Made by a program: the position numbers and the translations under genes. 64,000 nucleotides of DNA, from contig SJOL01007345.1 in assembly GCA_004794785.1 (NCBI GenBank), positions 307,582-371,581 on the forward strand, given 5' to 3'. Every line of letters starts with the position of its first letter. The first letter of the stretch is position 1. Shown piece by piece: positions 13,666 to 26,734 of this stretch. This DNA is from Opisthorchis felineus. Its lineage: Eukaryota > Platyhelminthes > Trematoda > Opisthorchiida > Opisthorchiidae. The notes beneath the pieces are model-generated. The model was not told the DNA's origin and did not search any database. It was given only the letters and a program-made list of their open reading frames with translations.

Positions 13666-15483
13666 TTCGTACTTACCATTGTTGCTTTACAGAAGGCCAA
13701 CCGGTTGAGTCCCTGGTTACGTAACAGTATAGTAAAGGTCTGAGCGGGATAGGTCATATTACCTGGTTCAAAGATAAGTCTAGCAATCGATGAACTTCAG
13801 TTCACTGTGGCTACTTGCTAGGGCTGAAGCAACCTTTTAAGAAAATGCTCACAGCTCCCCTGAGGATAATCAGTCCTATCGGTGTATCATTGCAACTGCA
13901 ATTGAGCTGACTAACAACTTGTGATCTGTAATGACCAAGTAGCTTACAAACTATGTCCGGAATTCAGTGCTCAAGATGTTTGGTAATCTACGTACACAAA
14001 GTTCTAAAGAAGTGGGAATGCGAATCAAAGAATGCAAGAGGCAACCTGGGCCATGAAACCATTGCAATCTTGGCCATTTGTGTGTACTGAAGCTTTGGAA
14101 AACCTCCACACCTTCAGTGCACCCATCACAATGATGAGAAGCGTCTATCGGATTGTCTGGTCGGCATCGCCAACCAGATTAACTGGTCAAAGTACTGAAA
14201 ATGGATACACATCGTGGGTAACCCCACTTTCTTTTCCCTTCCACCCAATGGCGGCCCAGATGGTAATAATTTCCTGAACTCAGACCGACCGGGAACCGGA
14301 CGAAAATGCACTCAAATAATTGACGCGCAATCCGGCCTTTTCTTTATTCTTGCAAATATGGCTTGCTATCGGTTTACCATCTGTGAATGGCCGTTTTTTC
14401 AAACGATATAAAGTACTAGATAGCTCTAACACGGAGCCCGAGCTTCTACAATCCATCCAAATCACCATAGTCTGAAGGTCTAGAAAGTGTACAGATCAGT
14501 AGAACACTTTCGAACAGCGCATTATGCGTAAATGGCTGGCTTTTTATACATGTTTTGTGTATTTGTATCATGAATAATTAGATTTTGGCTTTCAGTATAC
14601 TTCGGTGTAGCTTCGTTGTTAATGCGTAATTTGTTTTCGACAGCCAGCATATCCTTAACAGATGGTCACACTCACTCTTAGAATCAAGGTGTTTGTGAAA
14701 TTTGAATGTAATCCACTGAGACCGATGGGGTTGCAACAGATCAACACATAATCGCAGATTATAGCCTACTGCTTGTGTGCATTCTGTGTTATACACTGAA
14801 AATTAGCCGAACTTCAGAGCCTGGCGGTGCTACGGTAACCGAACTAACGGCGGAAATCGGATCCATGTAGACGGTTTATGAATCAAACCCGTGCGATTTT
14901 TACAATTTTTCAGCAATTTTGAAATTAATTCAAAAGCGGATAACTTTTAACATACATTTTTGCGTGTGGGTTATTTTTGACCAAGGCCGTGTCGAATAGT
15001 TCAACAACGACAGGCCTTTCCTTGACAATGAACTCAAAATTTTGCAGTCCTGATTTATTCTCTCAGGCAAACGAGAACACCGTATGTATGAATGCAGTAA
15101 ATTAAAGATTTTTCTTAAAGAGGGGGAGTATAAAAGTTCGCCGGTTGACAATAAGAATCACTTCGTAAATTTGAAGGACTGAGGTCAATTCCAATCAGTA
15201 CATACTCGGTTCTGGTTCCCGAGTGTTCTCAATCCCTTAAGCCTCGGTGTCCTCACGATTTTTTGCCCACAGAGGTACGCAGCCGGATGGATGCCACCTT
15301 GACAACAGCGAAAAGACCCCGTTAACCTCGAGTGATTTAGTTGGTTCCAATACACCAAGTGAAAGGCTTCGTAAGAATAGAGTTACACAAATTCAAAGCA
15401 TGTGAACTAGACTAGGGCATTTTAATTACATGGGCTTACCAAACTGGATGGTATCCATGCCTTCTGTCAGATAATCGTCATTC
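13666..15483. other. No recognisable gene
   Basis: No coding motif or repeat border recognised. Confidence 0.35.
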
Positions 15484-15545
15484 AGGTCCGCCGTAGAGCT
15501 TCTGGTCTTAAGAGTGGTAAACAAAACCCTCCTCTCTCAATTCAT
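15484..15545 (+). repeat. Left inverted-repeat arm, 62 bp
   Basis: It starts AGGTCCGCCGTAGAG and ends CTCTCAATTCAT. It pairs with 16,016-16,077 at 61 of 62 positions. Confidence 0.9.
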
Positions 15546-15596
15546 ATATATTATATATATAATATATATACATATAATATATAATATATATATATA
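15544..15596. repeat. AT-rich microsatellite
   Basis: About 53 bp are made only of A and T apart from one C and the final G, as interrupted TA repeats. It directly abuts the inner edge of the left inverted-repeat arm. Confidence 0.95.
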
Positions 15597-16015
15597 GCTA
15601 AATGCATCACCCACTTTATTTTTGGGGTGTGCGACGATAACGTTTCTACCTCTTGAGTATAAGCCGCAGTTTTGGTGTGGATTATTTACTCCTATATGAT
15701 TGTGTAAGAGTTGGTCCTAAACTGATTCGCTCCTGTCCAGAATTCGAACCTGCATCACGTGAAACAAATAACCTGGCCGTGGAGATAAGCGTTAGTCAAT
15801 ATTTTGAAGATGAATGTGACGCAGAGGAAGCTCCTACTAATTTATTAAGTCAGAGTGGGTGAGAATTTAACTAAAGAGAGGTAATCTGGTTGTCTGACAG
15901 CATACTAAGGCTACCACGTATGGCACAAGTCGGAGTGAACATTGCTATCAGACGGCAACGTCTGTAATCTGATCAAAGTGTATTTAATGAGAAGCTTGTC
16001 TACTTAAAATCGGGA

Positions 16016-16077
16016 ATGAATTGAGAGAGGAAGGTTTTGTTTACCACTCTTAAGACCAGAAGCTCTACGGCGGACCT
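16016..16077 (-). repeat. Right inverted-repeat arm, 62 bp
   Basis: Reverse complement of the left arm with one mismatch. It ends CGGCGGACCT. Confidence 0.9.
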
Positions 16078-19000
16078 AAATGGGCAAATACAAACAAATC
16101 TCACGAAAACTAGCGGCATAGGAATGGAGGCACCAGGAAAAAGGTTTCTTACCCACATCTACAAACCCCATGCAGTGCCTCCGGTGTCTCGAAATTGGAG
16201 CCTGAATTTTGTGAATGCGGATGAATTACGTTAAACAGTGCCCCATTCCAACTTGACAAGCTTTACCATCCTTTTCACCGGTTGCTCACACTGGGACATT
16301 TCATCAACACGGAGGTGTTGTTTTTAAGAACTCGTCTGGTGGCGACCAGATCCTATCACCAATTCATGACAGCAGGTCCTGCTATCTTTGTGAGTATACC
16401 TGACTTGCTTGGAATTCTGCCCTTAGTTACAGGCTTGCATTTCCCATACTGGGCACAATAAATGAAAGGGAGGATCAGTAAGCGGGTCAGCCATGCTCTT
16501 TTTCACCCCTCCTTCCAATATTCTAAGGTAAGTAAAACGGGATGATAATTCGGGGAAGATAAGTTTTCCGTGTCGGATTGATGCCTTGAATGTTTGTCCA
16601 GCTGACTCTTGAATGTTTTCCCACCAACATCACTTGTTGGAGATTGTTCCGCACTGTAATAATTCTGGCTAACAGCGAGTGTGCCACCTTCTGTGTTCTC
16701 AGCTTGTTTTCATGTCAACTGGAGATGATATCCTTTGGCGATGTGAATACTCGGAAATTCAGGTGTTGACAGATATCACGCTTGTTCATATTCTAGTACG
16801 AGCGTGTATAAGATTTCGTAACGATCCAGCTAAGTCTGTCCACTTGATGCTAGAATCAATCTGGTAACCGCTAACACCACATTTTCTCTCGATGGAACGA
16901 ACACACATTTGCTAATCTCGATACAGAATCCGGCTTCCAATAAGGATAAGAATGTCGGACAGCCCTTCCTTATTGTCTTGTGTTGATTGATTTAGGGTTC
17001 TGAGGCCACCCAGTTTCATCACAGTCGGATCCCAAACGCTTATCAAGGTCTTCCCAGTGGTTCAATGATTCCGGCGCACTTACGACAGGTGGGGAAACCT
17101 GGGCGAAATTCGCTTACATTACTATGAACGCCAGTTTCTACTAACATTTAGATTGTTCTCAATCACTCTAAATACCACGAACAGGGTGCTACGCAACTGG
17201 AAAAGGGTGAAATAAAGTTGAATAAGCGTCACTTCAGTGGATATCAGATGTTTACTGAGGGACTATTACTTATACATGTTAATTTAATGAATTGCGCGAA
17301 TTGGCAGACTTCGCATGAACTAACACAATCCTATGAGTAAACGCTGCAGTTCTAAGTTAACCTTGAGCTTATCCTTCGGCTAAAAACGATGCAAAATGAA
17401 TCTCACTCTGAGACAGTTAAAACCCTGTCAACAAGGCCTCAAACCAAAGTTTGAACTCGAACAGCTGTTGAGGTGAAATGCGTCCCCGCCTTGATACGAT
17501 TAGCTGTACCAAGTTACTGCATATGACAATCGTTAAGGAAGCTGGTCCATTAAAGACTGCCATCTTAACAGAAGAGTACGCAGCCATTTTTACGCAGCCG
17601 TCACTCTCACAAAAAGCTGGCCACTATCCAATTAACAATAAACGCATCTACCTAGTTCACCTTGTGCTAAACTTATCAAGTGAGTGTATGTAGGATGAAC
17701 CACGGGGATTCATTTTCACATTTTTAAGCAAGGCAGTGGTTCGTATGCTTTAATGCATTAGATTAAAACTGGGTGAAATAGTTTTCGACACATATTGAGA
17801 GCGAGAAACTTCTATCTCCCTGGTTTAATTAACACTGTTCTCATTACAGTGATATGTCAATTAATTGTCAGCCTAACGAAGAGAATCGACCGCCAAACTG
17901 ACCGATCGATATTCACTAACCAGAGTCACAAGTGCAAGATCATTCCCGTAATTTCATAGGCTAGAAATTGAACAGATTGAATGACGGGCACGGATGTTTT
18001 GTAGGCTAATTCCTGAGTGCTCTTATATTTACACCCTAGTCTATTCAAGTTGTCTACTCCATTTGTTTACCACCAACTCGAGAAAATTGGCTTCTCATAG
18101 GACAGAGTAGGCAAATTGGAGAGGAGTTTGGACTTTGTCGTGATGAGATGGTTCGCATATCTCAGCATCCATCATACTATGCCGGAGGATGATCATGAAA
18201 CATTAACAAAGTTTGCCGTCCCAGGGTGGTGAACGGATAGCCTTCTGGTCGTCCCGGTTGAAGCAGCCGTAACGCCGTGTTCCTTAAAAGCCGGACTACC
18301 TTGGTAGTCGTACGCCAACCTCCTTTACCTTGCCGTCAGGTTCGGGTGCCATGGTTGTATCTCAGTGTGCACACAATCATGAGACACTCAAATGAAACGA
18401 ACTCGATACTATGCTACACTGTGACATCAGTCAGGTAGACTAATTCTTCGCATTCAATAGGGAGGACACTCCGAGACACTGCTATTGCTGATGCACTTCA
18501 TCCTTTCTCATGGTCACCTCTTAATTCTGTTATTGGCTCGCCGAATAATAAACATTCTTTGGAAATCATTTGTAAGTCCGTCAGCCCAGCGCTCACAGAT
18601 GTGACTGATTATATAGTCACCCTCAATTCGGATGCCTTTCGGTCGCTACTTCGATCTCATTCATGTTCAGATCACAGCCTTTAATATAGGGAGTCTGGTA
18701 AACATGTCAGTAATTTTCTCTTGCACAAACTCAGAATACCTCATCAATCAGCACTCAGTACTCCCGAATTCATGTGAACCAATTCAGTTCACGACATCTT
18801 TCCTTCAGGCACTAAGTAGAAAGGATAAAAATAGATTGTTCGCTAAAATGTAGCTTAGTACAACCTTCTCCGGACAGGTGCTAATGAAACAATATCTGTT
18901 TTTATCGGTATAAATAGAAATAAGGTGATTAAACACCTACATTCCTTGTAAACCAAGGTAGTCCGGGAAAGTTCATAGGTTCGGCACCTCAGAAGGCGAA

Positions 19001-20495
19001 AAGGGAAACCATGGGCGTCAAGTAAAACGGTTTGCTGACAAGATAAAAAGGCTGCGTCAAAAAGACCTCGATGTCCCTAGGGTACTATGATATGGCTCCA
19101 AACAACTACAGGTTCAGAAGGACTGGAAACAGATTGAGCCTCCAATGAACTCGAATCACAGTAACTAGCATAAGCAACGAATTTTCGCCTACAAATGCAG
19201 CTGATAAAACCCCATTAGTCATCAACGAAGAATACATCCTGATATCTGCCAGCATATCCACATACATGGTCAGCAGTCAATGTCTATTTGAAACTTTTCT
19301 TTTCTGGAAATTTCGTACTGCGACTCTATGCGAAAAAGCCGAGAAGCACTGCACTGTTGGGAATCGTCGGCAGTGGTCATCCTAAGGATAGCTTATGAGA
19401 CTGGAATTCGTAACCTGCCAGCTAGCAGTTGCAAACTTCACCTTACAACCTTGATCGGATGATCAGCAGTGTGATTAGCTCGCGACTAGACAGGTTAAAG
19501 CACCAGTTAACTTTCATTCACGGAATTCGCATCACGAGTCAGGTATTGACTGGTTACTCGCGTGAAGGCTTCTCATGTGGAAGGTTCATACAACTTATGA
19601 ATTATTCTTCTTTTTTAGGTACTTGTAACTCGCTGATGGGAGAATTTGGATCTAGATTCATTCTGTCTCCTTAGTCGTTCTAAATCTGAGGTACCGACAA
19701 TAATATCTGGCTAGGTTAGATAACACACAGCAGAAATAAAAAGTAAAGCGAGCAATGCCCATCCTCTGCGATATAGTCACATTTATGCATCCTTCAACGG
19801 TATTATGAATTCGGAGGTCATCGTCTGTTCGCGAACACAGTTAGCCAAACAACCACTGGCGTGAATAGAAATCTGAAGATTTACAAATGGCATATTGGTT
19901 AGAGGTAGGGGAGAGTTATGAACATCGAGTTGGAAAGATTTGGTATTATCGATGAGAAAACGGTCGAGTTGAACATCGTTTCTGTTGGGATAAACAACCC
20001 ACAACCATGATCTTGAAAACACGACCCGCTTGCATAAAAGGGTTATCATCGGTAATTGGTGCAAAGCTGGAAGCCAGTTCATCCAAGAGTTTATTAACCA
20101 CACTTAGTAGACTTGGGAAGCTATAATTTGAGAATCTTCAGGAGATTAGGTGAAAAGTGTAGTTTACAAGCAGTAGCGAGGACGCATTTGGTATACTCAC
20201 GAGAACGTGCAAAACGAACTTGAGTGATTAATGTGAATCAGAATGACTGAACATGATACAAACGGCAATGAGCTGTGGCTAATAGCCTTTTGTTAACCAT
20301 GCCTCTCCAACCGATGAAACTCAGTGAAAGTGCTTGCTTTTTAAACGTGCTTAAGCTCAGAGATATGGACAACTTTGTCGATCTGTGACGCCGTCCACCG
20401 CATGTTCTTCCCCAGTGCTCAGTGATTGTGGTTTGAACAAAAGTGATAAAGGATAAGGTATTGTAACCATGCTTGATCTAGCAAAACACAAGATT
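16078..20495. other. No recognisable gene
   Basis: No known motif was found. A 14-of-15-base inverted match (18,290-18,304 with 18,954-18,968) is the only internal structure noticed. No frame exceeds about 110 codons. Confidence 0.35.
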
Positions 20496-20789
20496 TCATT
20501 TCAACTTCGTGGAGAGTGCATAAGCGCAAATTACTAAATCTGTGAACGAGAGTTGAAATAGCGCCGCAGATCTGGAGAAAGGGCCAGCACTGTGATCATG
20601 AGTGTTTTCTCTTGCATATGATTTACAGTATAATTTACAGTTCGAATCAAATTTGGTGGCAGATTGAATTACACTAATGTGAGTCGAATTCATTATTAGT
20701 GACCTATTCCGAATATTTCTGCCAATTTTGACCATCTCTATATTATGACCGGATTCGCTTAGCAATTTGAGGGTCGCGGAATGCAACAC
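20496..20789 (-). mobile_element. Possible Penelope-like endonuclease remnant
   Basis: The minus-strand frame contains L-L-S-E-S-G-H-N-I-E followed, about 20 residues on, by N-S-T-H-I. This is reminiscent of the C-terminal GIY-YIG endonuclease region of flatworm Penelope-like elements (x-x-x-S/T-G-H-x-I ... E-S-x-x-I). The GIY-YIG motif itself is not visible, and no RT lies upstream on the same strand. I give this as a weak resemblance only; a chance open frame is an equal alternative. Confidence 0.22.
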
Positions 20790-22604
20790 AAATTGAGCCA
20801 GTAGACTGTTGTGTTAATGATGTAGAAGCTGATCCGCAGTCAACTAGCATTACCGATCGCAACTTAGCCAATCTGATTATCCCATGTCCGCCTATCAGAG
20901 ATGTCCACGACTAAACAAGGATCCGCCAATCACGAGGAGACTGGCGAATGGAGGTGGTTTGTCACTGATCGACCCATTAACAAAACCAAGAATTTGTAGC
21001 TGTTTAAGACGTAATTGATGTCCAGATCATCTTAGATCCGGTCTGAAGTAACGAAGATTTCGTAGCCCGTTTCCCAATTCGTACGCAATTTCACGATACC
21101 CTCGAAGCGGCAAAGGACTTGCAAAACAGAAATAAAGTAAACTAGATAGTCAGAAGCACCTCTGGAAAAATACTTTCGGGGTGCTTTTGGATCCCGTTGA
21201 CCATAGATAAAAAATTTACGTCATGGCTACCTCAGTCTGCGTTATCGTAACACACACAAGTTCTTACCGAAGAATTGCGTGATGCTAAAGAAAGTTGTTT
21301 TGTACTTCAGTTTGTTTGTCCGTGAGAGTGGAGTTAGTCCTAAACAAGTCCATCTTTTCACAAAACAATTGGTTGCATCTTTTCCTCTTCCAGGACATAA
21401 CCAGTAAAGTATTGAATTGTATATAATAATAACCATACTATTATATTGAAGTGTAAGAAAGTGAGAATGTCCGACGAGTGATACCAAGTTGTTTTTCGCA
21501 TCTGCAACATGAGATTTGTCCTGATAAGGTTTGTAGAAGAGCAACCTGCCACCTTTCCAGGACATTTTCTTTGAGTCCAGCAGATCCTAGTGTGTGCTAG
21601 GTTGAGAATACGGCCTCAGTCATGCACGCTTATCTTATCGTTGTGCCATTAAGGATGTAAGCAGCACGTTCCCCTAAACTAGGACGACGACTGGAAAATT
21701 TTGGAACCGATTGAGAAGTCATCGCTCTAGGAGGGGATGATTGCCTGAATTTGGGATTCCCTCGGAAAATACGTAGTTGCCGGCGAACTGCCTAAGACAC
21801 ATGAACCATTACACAATTTTGTTACAATATCGACACTAACTGCAAATTTGTATATGAATTCTTCGGTCCATGAGCAAACCTGGGTATAACCGCAAAAAAC
21901 ACAAAACAGAAGGTCGTTTCTTATTCTGTTAAGACTGGTGTTGTGTCTTCCAGCGAAATATGATGCCACCACCTCGTTTAATTTTTCCACAATATCAGAA
22001 GCCGAAAGGATCGAATGATTTTTTTAATAACACTGTAATGGCGGACGGAAAACGTAAAATATTCATTTAATAGACGCGATGTTACCCGATCGCATGCTAG
22101 TTTTCTTGTGAATTGGGACAAAGAAAGTTTCCTGAACATGCGCATTATTTGGGCGAATCATTATTACTGTAACTCTAGTTGGTTAGAAGTTAACTGAAAC
22201 TGAACTTTAAGATGAGTTCTGTCCATCTACCTGCTACGAATTACACAGGTACAGAGGAATGTTACTCTGACCTGAAAAATCGTAGTCAGCAGTGATCCCG
22301 AATTCGACTGAGTGGAATTCACAAAACAGCATGACAAGTGGTTTATGTTCGTTACACACAAACGAAATGAGATCTTCGGATTAAGTTTTTGCACTTGATA
22401 CATGGACTGTTGAGGTTATTGTCACCTCTTTAAATTTTCGCAACACAGTGTGGAATCCCCACACCGGCCTGAGTAAACCAGCAACAGGCCTCGATCTGAT
22501 ATCACCTGACTGATCTACCAGTTTGGTGACCTGGATGCGGATGTCAAAATATGTCCCTCATTTCACCAGATAAATTCATTTGTACACTACTTTGATTTCA
22601 ACGG
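20790..22604. other. No recognisable gene
   Basis: Nothing recognisable on either strand. Confidence 0.35.
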
Positions 22605-22880
22605 GAGGCTCTAATGAATTCCAGCTGAATCTCTCGTTTATTGTATTGTTCAACTGAATGTGCTGTACAAAACCGGCTCATGTTTCAGATGTTCGAGATG
22701 TCCCAGTATATTCACTCAAAGGAAGACAAATAATAAGTTTGTTGGGAAATCTTCCTCAGCCCACGGCTGGCTACGCCCTTCTTGAGGTTCATCAAATAGG
22801 CCTAGACCCCGAGTTTCTCTCCCCCTTACGTCCTACATGAACACCAAATTGTAAGAGAGATTCGGCTGGGATTTATCTGA
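22605..22880 (+). repeat. Dispersed 0.25-kb repeat, copy 2
   Basis: This copy contains the string CAGCTGAATCTCTCG near 22,621, a stretch translating as M-C-C-T-K-P-A-H-V-S, and the block CCCTTCTTGAGGTTCATCAAATAGGC (22,779-22,804). That block lines up with CTCTTCTTGGACCTCATCAGGTAGGC in the 26.1-kb copy. The right end (GAGAGATTCGGCTGGGATTT) is roughly the inverted form of the left end (CCAGCTGAATCTCTC), so the element may have short terminal inverted repeats. It has an open frame of 60 codons, but I regard that as incidental. I recall similar peptides in fluke gene predictions; this is not verified. Confidence 0.5.
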
Positions 22881-25800
22881 ATCTGCCGTTGCCACCAAAT
22901 TAGTCTGCAAAAGAGTATTTCACTAAAGGAATAGAAAGTGAGGTCTTAGTAGAAAGTGACGAAACTCAGGTTTTGTACCTTCTGATGAGCTTTAAGAAGA
23001 TTGAACCGCGTTGTAGACTGTCGAAGAATTCTCACCGACTTTATGAGTAGTATGTTCCGTCAAGAAAATAAACCGCGATACTTCTAGTATGCGATCAATT
23101 GTAACATGAGGCGACCTTCGTGCGGCACATTCAGTTGACTGTCCAGCGTTAACCAACTTTGTTTGTAAATGGGCATATTCCTCCAATTAGATCACTAAGT
23201 CTCAATGTGTCAGCTCGGCTTTCGAGCGAAACACTCCAAATATTGAGAAAGGGTTGGGGTGAGCAAAGCAATCTGCCGGACAGTGAGAAAGCTAACAGGC
23301 ATACGGATTTCGTGAGTGGGATGAACAAGTATTCACTGAAAAGTGTACAGTGGGCTAAGCGGAATGTTTTCCAGCGTTTGATTGCATTTGTGACTACCGG
23401 GAGAGACAATACACCGGGGTCAACAGGTCGATTTGTTAACTAAATTTCCCCTCAGGTGAAACGTGAGCAATTGTCACTTGGGACGGAACACACTCTTTCG
23501 ATCGATTAAACTGACCGACCCGTCCAAAGTCGATGTGATTAGCCAGCCATTCTACTCAAAACGGATACCATGAACCCTGATCCGAGGTACCAGAAAGTTC
23601 CCTTTCGTTAATCAATTCCGAAGAGTGTACATATTGGGGGCCACTAAACCAACCAACGGAACTGAGGGAATGCACGAGACCTTCCTGTGGCTGTGTTCTG
23701 TCGCATAAAATTATAGAATGGCCGAAAGCAGTGTTTATAATTGTCACTGATGTCAGAGAAGGGATTCGGGAAGTGATTGAAGAAGATGACGACGGATATC
23801 AGCTTCGTTGGTGTGAAATGGCACGCCGACATACTTGGAAAAAATATGGACAGCTGCTTCTGAACTCTCTGGTCAGAGGTTGGAAAATACGCGCTGAATG
23901 ATCTACAGACAACAGTATTAGTCATTCTGATTAAAAATTACACAACCATAACTTTCAAAAATTACTCCAATGGCCAGAAGCCATATACGAGGACAAAGTG
24001 AGTAAGATGAGGTTATTATGATAACCTGATGTTCGTTTACTCACATTGAAGAAACCGCGCCCGTTCTCCAAATTCTAACTCCTGAAGACCGGATGCTCAG
24101 ATGTAAGCCCGTTTTGAGAATTCTCCCAAATAAGATCACCCACTTAATGCAAGAAGTATTGTAAGTAGGCGGAGACTAGAACATTGCCCTCGGTCTGAGA
24201 TTAAAAGGCTTAGGTTGCCAATGACAATGATGGATTACTTTGAAGTTTGACCTTAACTTCCGCTTAGAGGATGCGACCTCTCAGACCTACAAGTACAAGC
24301 GATATTTTCTGATTTGGAAAGGTCATCTGATTTTAGAGTTTGACAGCACTAGATTAGCTGTCGGCATCTGTTCACTGTCTGATACACTATTTCTGATGGA
24401 TGAATGTATCGCAATCGATGATTGCTAGCAGTTGTGGATGAATTCACAATCATTGGGAGTTAATTCTTTAGAGAATTCTCCTGCCGTTTCACTGATCTGC
24501 AACAATATGAGTGAAACTCAGTTTGTCTTTATCTCGTTTCGACAAACTGAATAACTGAATTTCGGCGAAACCGGTGACAAATGCAACTGCTGGGCGATGC
24601 CCACTTAGATGATTTTGGATAGCATTTTGACAAAACACCGAACAGAAACCACTCATCGCAAAGGTGTCATCTTGATATGTTAGTGAGGCCACTTTGGACC
24701 TAAGGCTGTGATAAAAAACCTGAGTACAATCGTCTCAGATGAAGATTACTCGGCGAGTGAGCCGCTGAGAGACGAGCATGGACTCTTGGGGACGAGTATT
24801 CCGCCGGCATCTTATAAGACCTCAATTCGAATTTTCTATACGCCTCCGTCCTGTCTGGAGAAGACTGCGTTAGCTTCCGTGATGTTCGTACGTGCTGCTA
24901 CACATGAACGGCTGTGGTCAACAAGAATGTGCCCACTCATTTCCTGCCCTCAGTTTGGAAACCAAATGAACTGTCAATTTCCGGCCCGGGCGGGATTAGT
25001 CGTCAGATGAGGACATTCTTTCATTATTCGTTGACGAAACATTAACTTCTTGTGTTTATATGAGTGGCGTCAAATTCTTTTTTAATCGCGTTATGCATGA
25101 TGAAAGTTACTTGCCTGTTATCTCGGCACCAAACTTATGTAAAAGTAAGGTTAACAAGTGACCACAAATAAGTTGATTTCCGTTGCTCAGAGTCATCATT
25201 GCCCTGAATAGGCGCAACGGAGAATTTCCGTCAGTTTTCTTCGTAAGACGCGCGAAGCACTGTTTTAGGGAGTGCATGATACTCGAAGCTGGAGTTCACC
25301 GCTGATCTATCCTAAATTTATGAATGGCCATATATCATCCCTTGTTCAGATGTCGTAAATTTTCCACAGCTTTCCGTTCCTATCTGCAACCACCCACCAA
25401 ATTTTAGTGTTTAATGCGTGAACCGATGTTTGTCTGATTGACCCGCTTCAATTATTTGACCTTGAAGCCACTAAACCATTTGCGACAGCCCTCGCGCAAG
25501 CGTGACTACCTCACGTTCCTGAACCTGTTTCGCTCACATTTGTGCTTTTGTGGTCTGAACTGATCCGTTGTTGCAGACGCGTATCTACCATGGGGCTTGT
25601 GTATTTTTATGAGTTGGTTTTTAGTGGTACATTACTAATAGTAGTACCTTATGGAAAACTAGCTCCGACTTTGTCTTTCCTAATTGGAGGTTCTGGTATT
25701 ACGCTTCAACTGAAGATAACGTTTTGGTCGTAACAGGTAGCTTGCGGAGGAAAAAACATTGGTGGTTGACCGTATCTCTCGCCAGATTCAGTCGGTGTCC

Positions 25801-26136
25801 AGTACTACTCCGAAATTCCTTTGACTGTAAAAGATGCGCACACTGTCAGTTTTGTGTTCGTATAAGCGCTGATAACAGCATGTTTTAATCAAACATCACA
25901 CGTTGCCTCTATCAGTTGAAACATGTCCAGGTGTTGCAACCTATTCCGACATGCTTCGCCGCGACTTCATTTATTCTAGTGTCTCTGGTCTCATCCACTA
26001 TGAAGGTCTGCCAGTTCATGCTGGGGCAACAGCAAGACGTGTTGACGCTGTAAAAGTGCAAATCCTTGTCACAGAACCGGGCGAGAATGATGGCACGCAG
26101 TCAATCGAAAATTTGCTTTGTTTTTTGCACACAAAT
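22881..26136. other. No recognisable gene
   Basis: No known motif. Frames up to about 100 codons (for example 24,708-25,010) show no domain I recognise. Confidence 0.35.
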
Positions 26137-26395
26137 CTCGTTCTAACGGGAGACTCAACTAAACACAGACAGCCTCATGCTTCAATAATTACGATATTCG
26201 AGATATTGGGATAAATGTTTTGAATGAAACTATTCTTAAGGTTACTGAACACTTTGACGGCCCACGCTCTTCTTGGACCTCATCAGGTAGGCGCAGTCCG
26301 CAAGTTTCCGTCAACCTGAACCCATATTATACGAAATTCTCGAACCACTTTCATCTGCACACCAATTCGGTTTTAATGGGAGACTGACTTTAGGC
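26137..26395 (+). repeat. Dispersed 0.25-kb repeat, copy 3 (best preserved)
   Basis: It reads I-I-T-I-F-E-I-L-G at about 26,185, and A-L-L-G-P-H-Q-V-G-A-V at about 26,268 in a nearby register. The sequence TTCTAACGGGAGACTCAACT at the left edge recurs as TTTTAATGGGAGACTGACTT at about 26,372, so the unit is bounded by imperfect direct repeats about 230 bp apart. Members at 3.2 and 22.6 kb share the internal blocks in the same order and on the same strand. No function is inferred. Confidence 0.5.
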
Positions 26396-26734
26396 TACAT
26401 TGGTCGCGTAGTGACTATTTCCAGTAATGATACTCAACCACTCATTGAAGCTGTTGGACTGTGTAGCTACCTCTTCACCCACATACATGATTGTTCAGCT
26501 CACCGCCGCTAACTAGATAACGAGACCTGTCTTTTTTCCCTACACTCACAAATCACGCCACACAAGCGTGACTCATTTGACATCGGTTGTCTGTACCGTC
26601 TAGTAAGCGTGGCAACAAGTCATGTGCTGACACACCCACGCACATGCAAACGTACCTGCACATAGGAAAACCTATCACAGTCCAAACACACACGACTCAA
26701 CACAACTCAGCCGTACTAGCTAATTTTTGGATCA
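26396..26734. other. No recognisable gene
   Basis: Nothing recognisable; a region of CACA-rich low complexity lies at about 26,630-26,700. Confidence 0.35.

Larger units (their letters stand above)
15484..16077. repeat. 594-bp inverted-repeat (MITE-like or foldback) element
   Basis: Two 62-bp arms lie in inverted orientation at 15,484-15,545 and 16,016-16,077. They are identical at 61 of 62 positions; the single difference is a C/T inside a run of C and T. Similarity stops sharply at both arm edges apart from a CATTY match just outside. The 470-bp centre begins with an AT microsatellite and has one open frame of 69 codons (15,653-15,862) without any transposase motif. There is no obvious target-site duplication, and the arm end (AGGTCCGCC) is not a classical hAT, mariner or piggyBac terminus. 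A non-autonomous DNA transposon, a foldback element or a local inverted duplication are all possible. Confidence 0.75.

Noticed and set aside
18290..18968. 15-base inverted match (GCCGGACTACCTTGG and its near reverse complement)
   Set aside because: Short and isolated; no extension of similarity beyond it.
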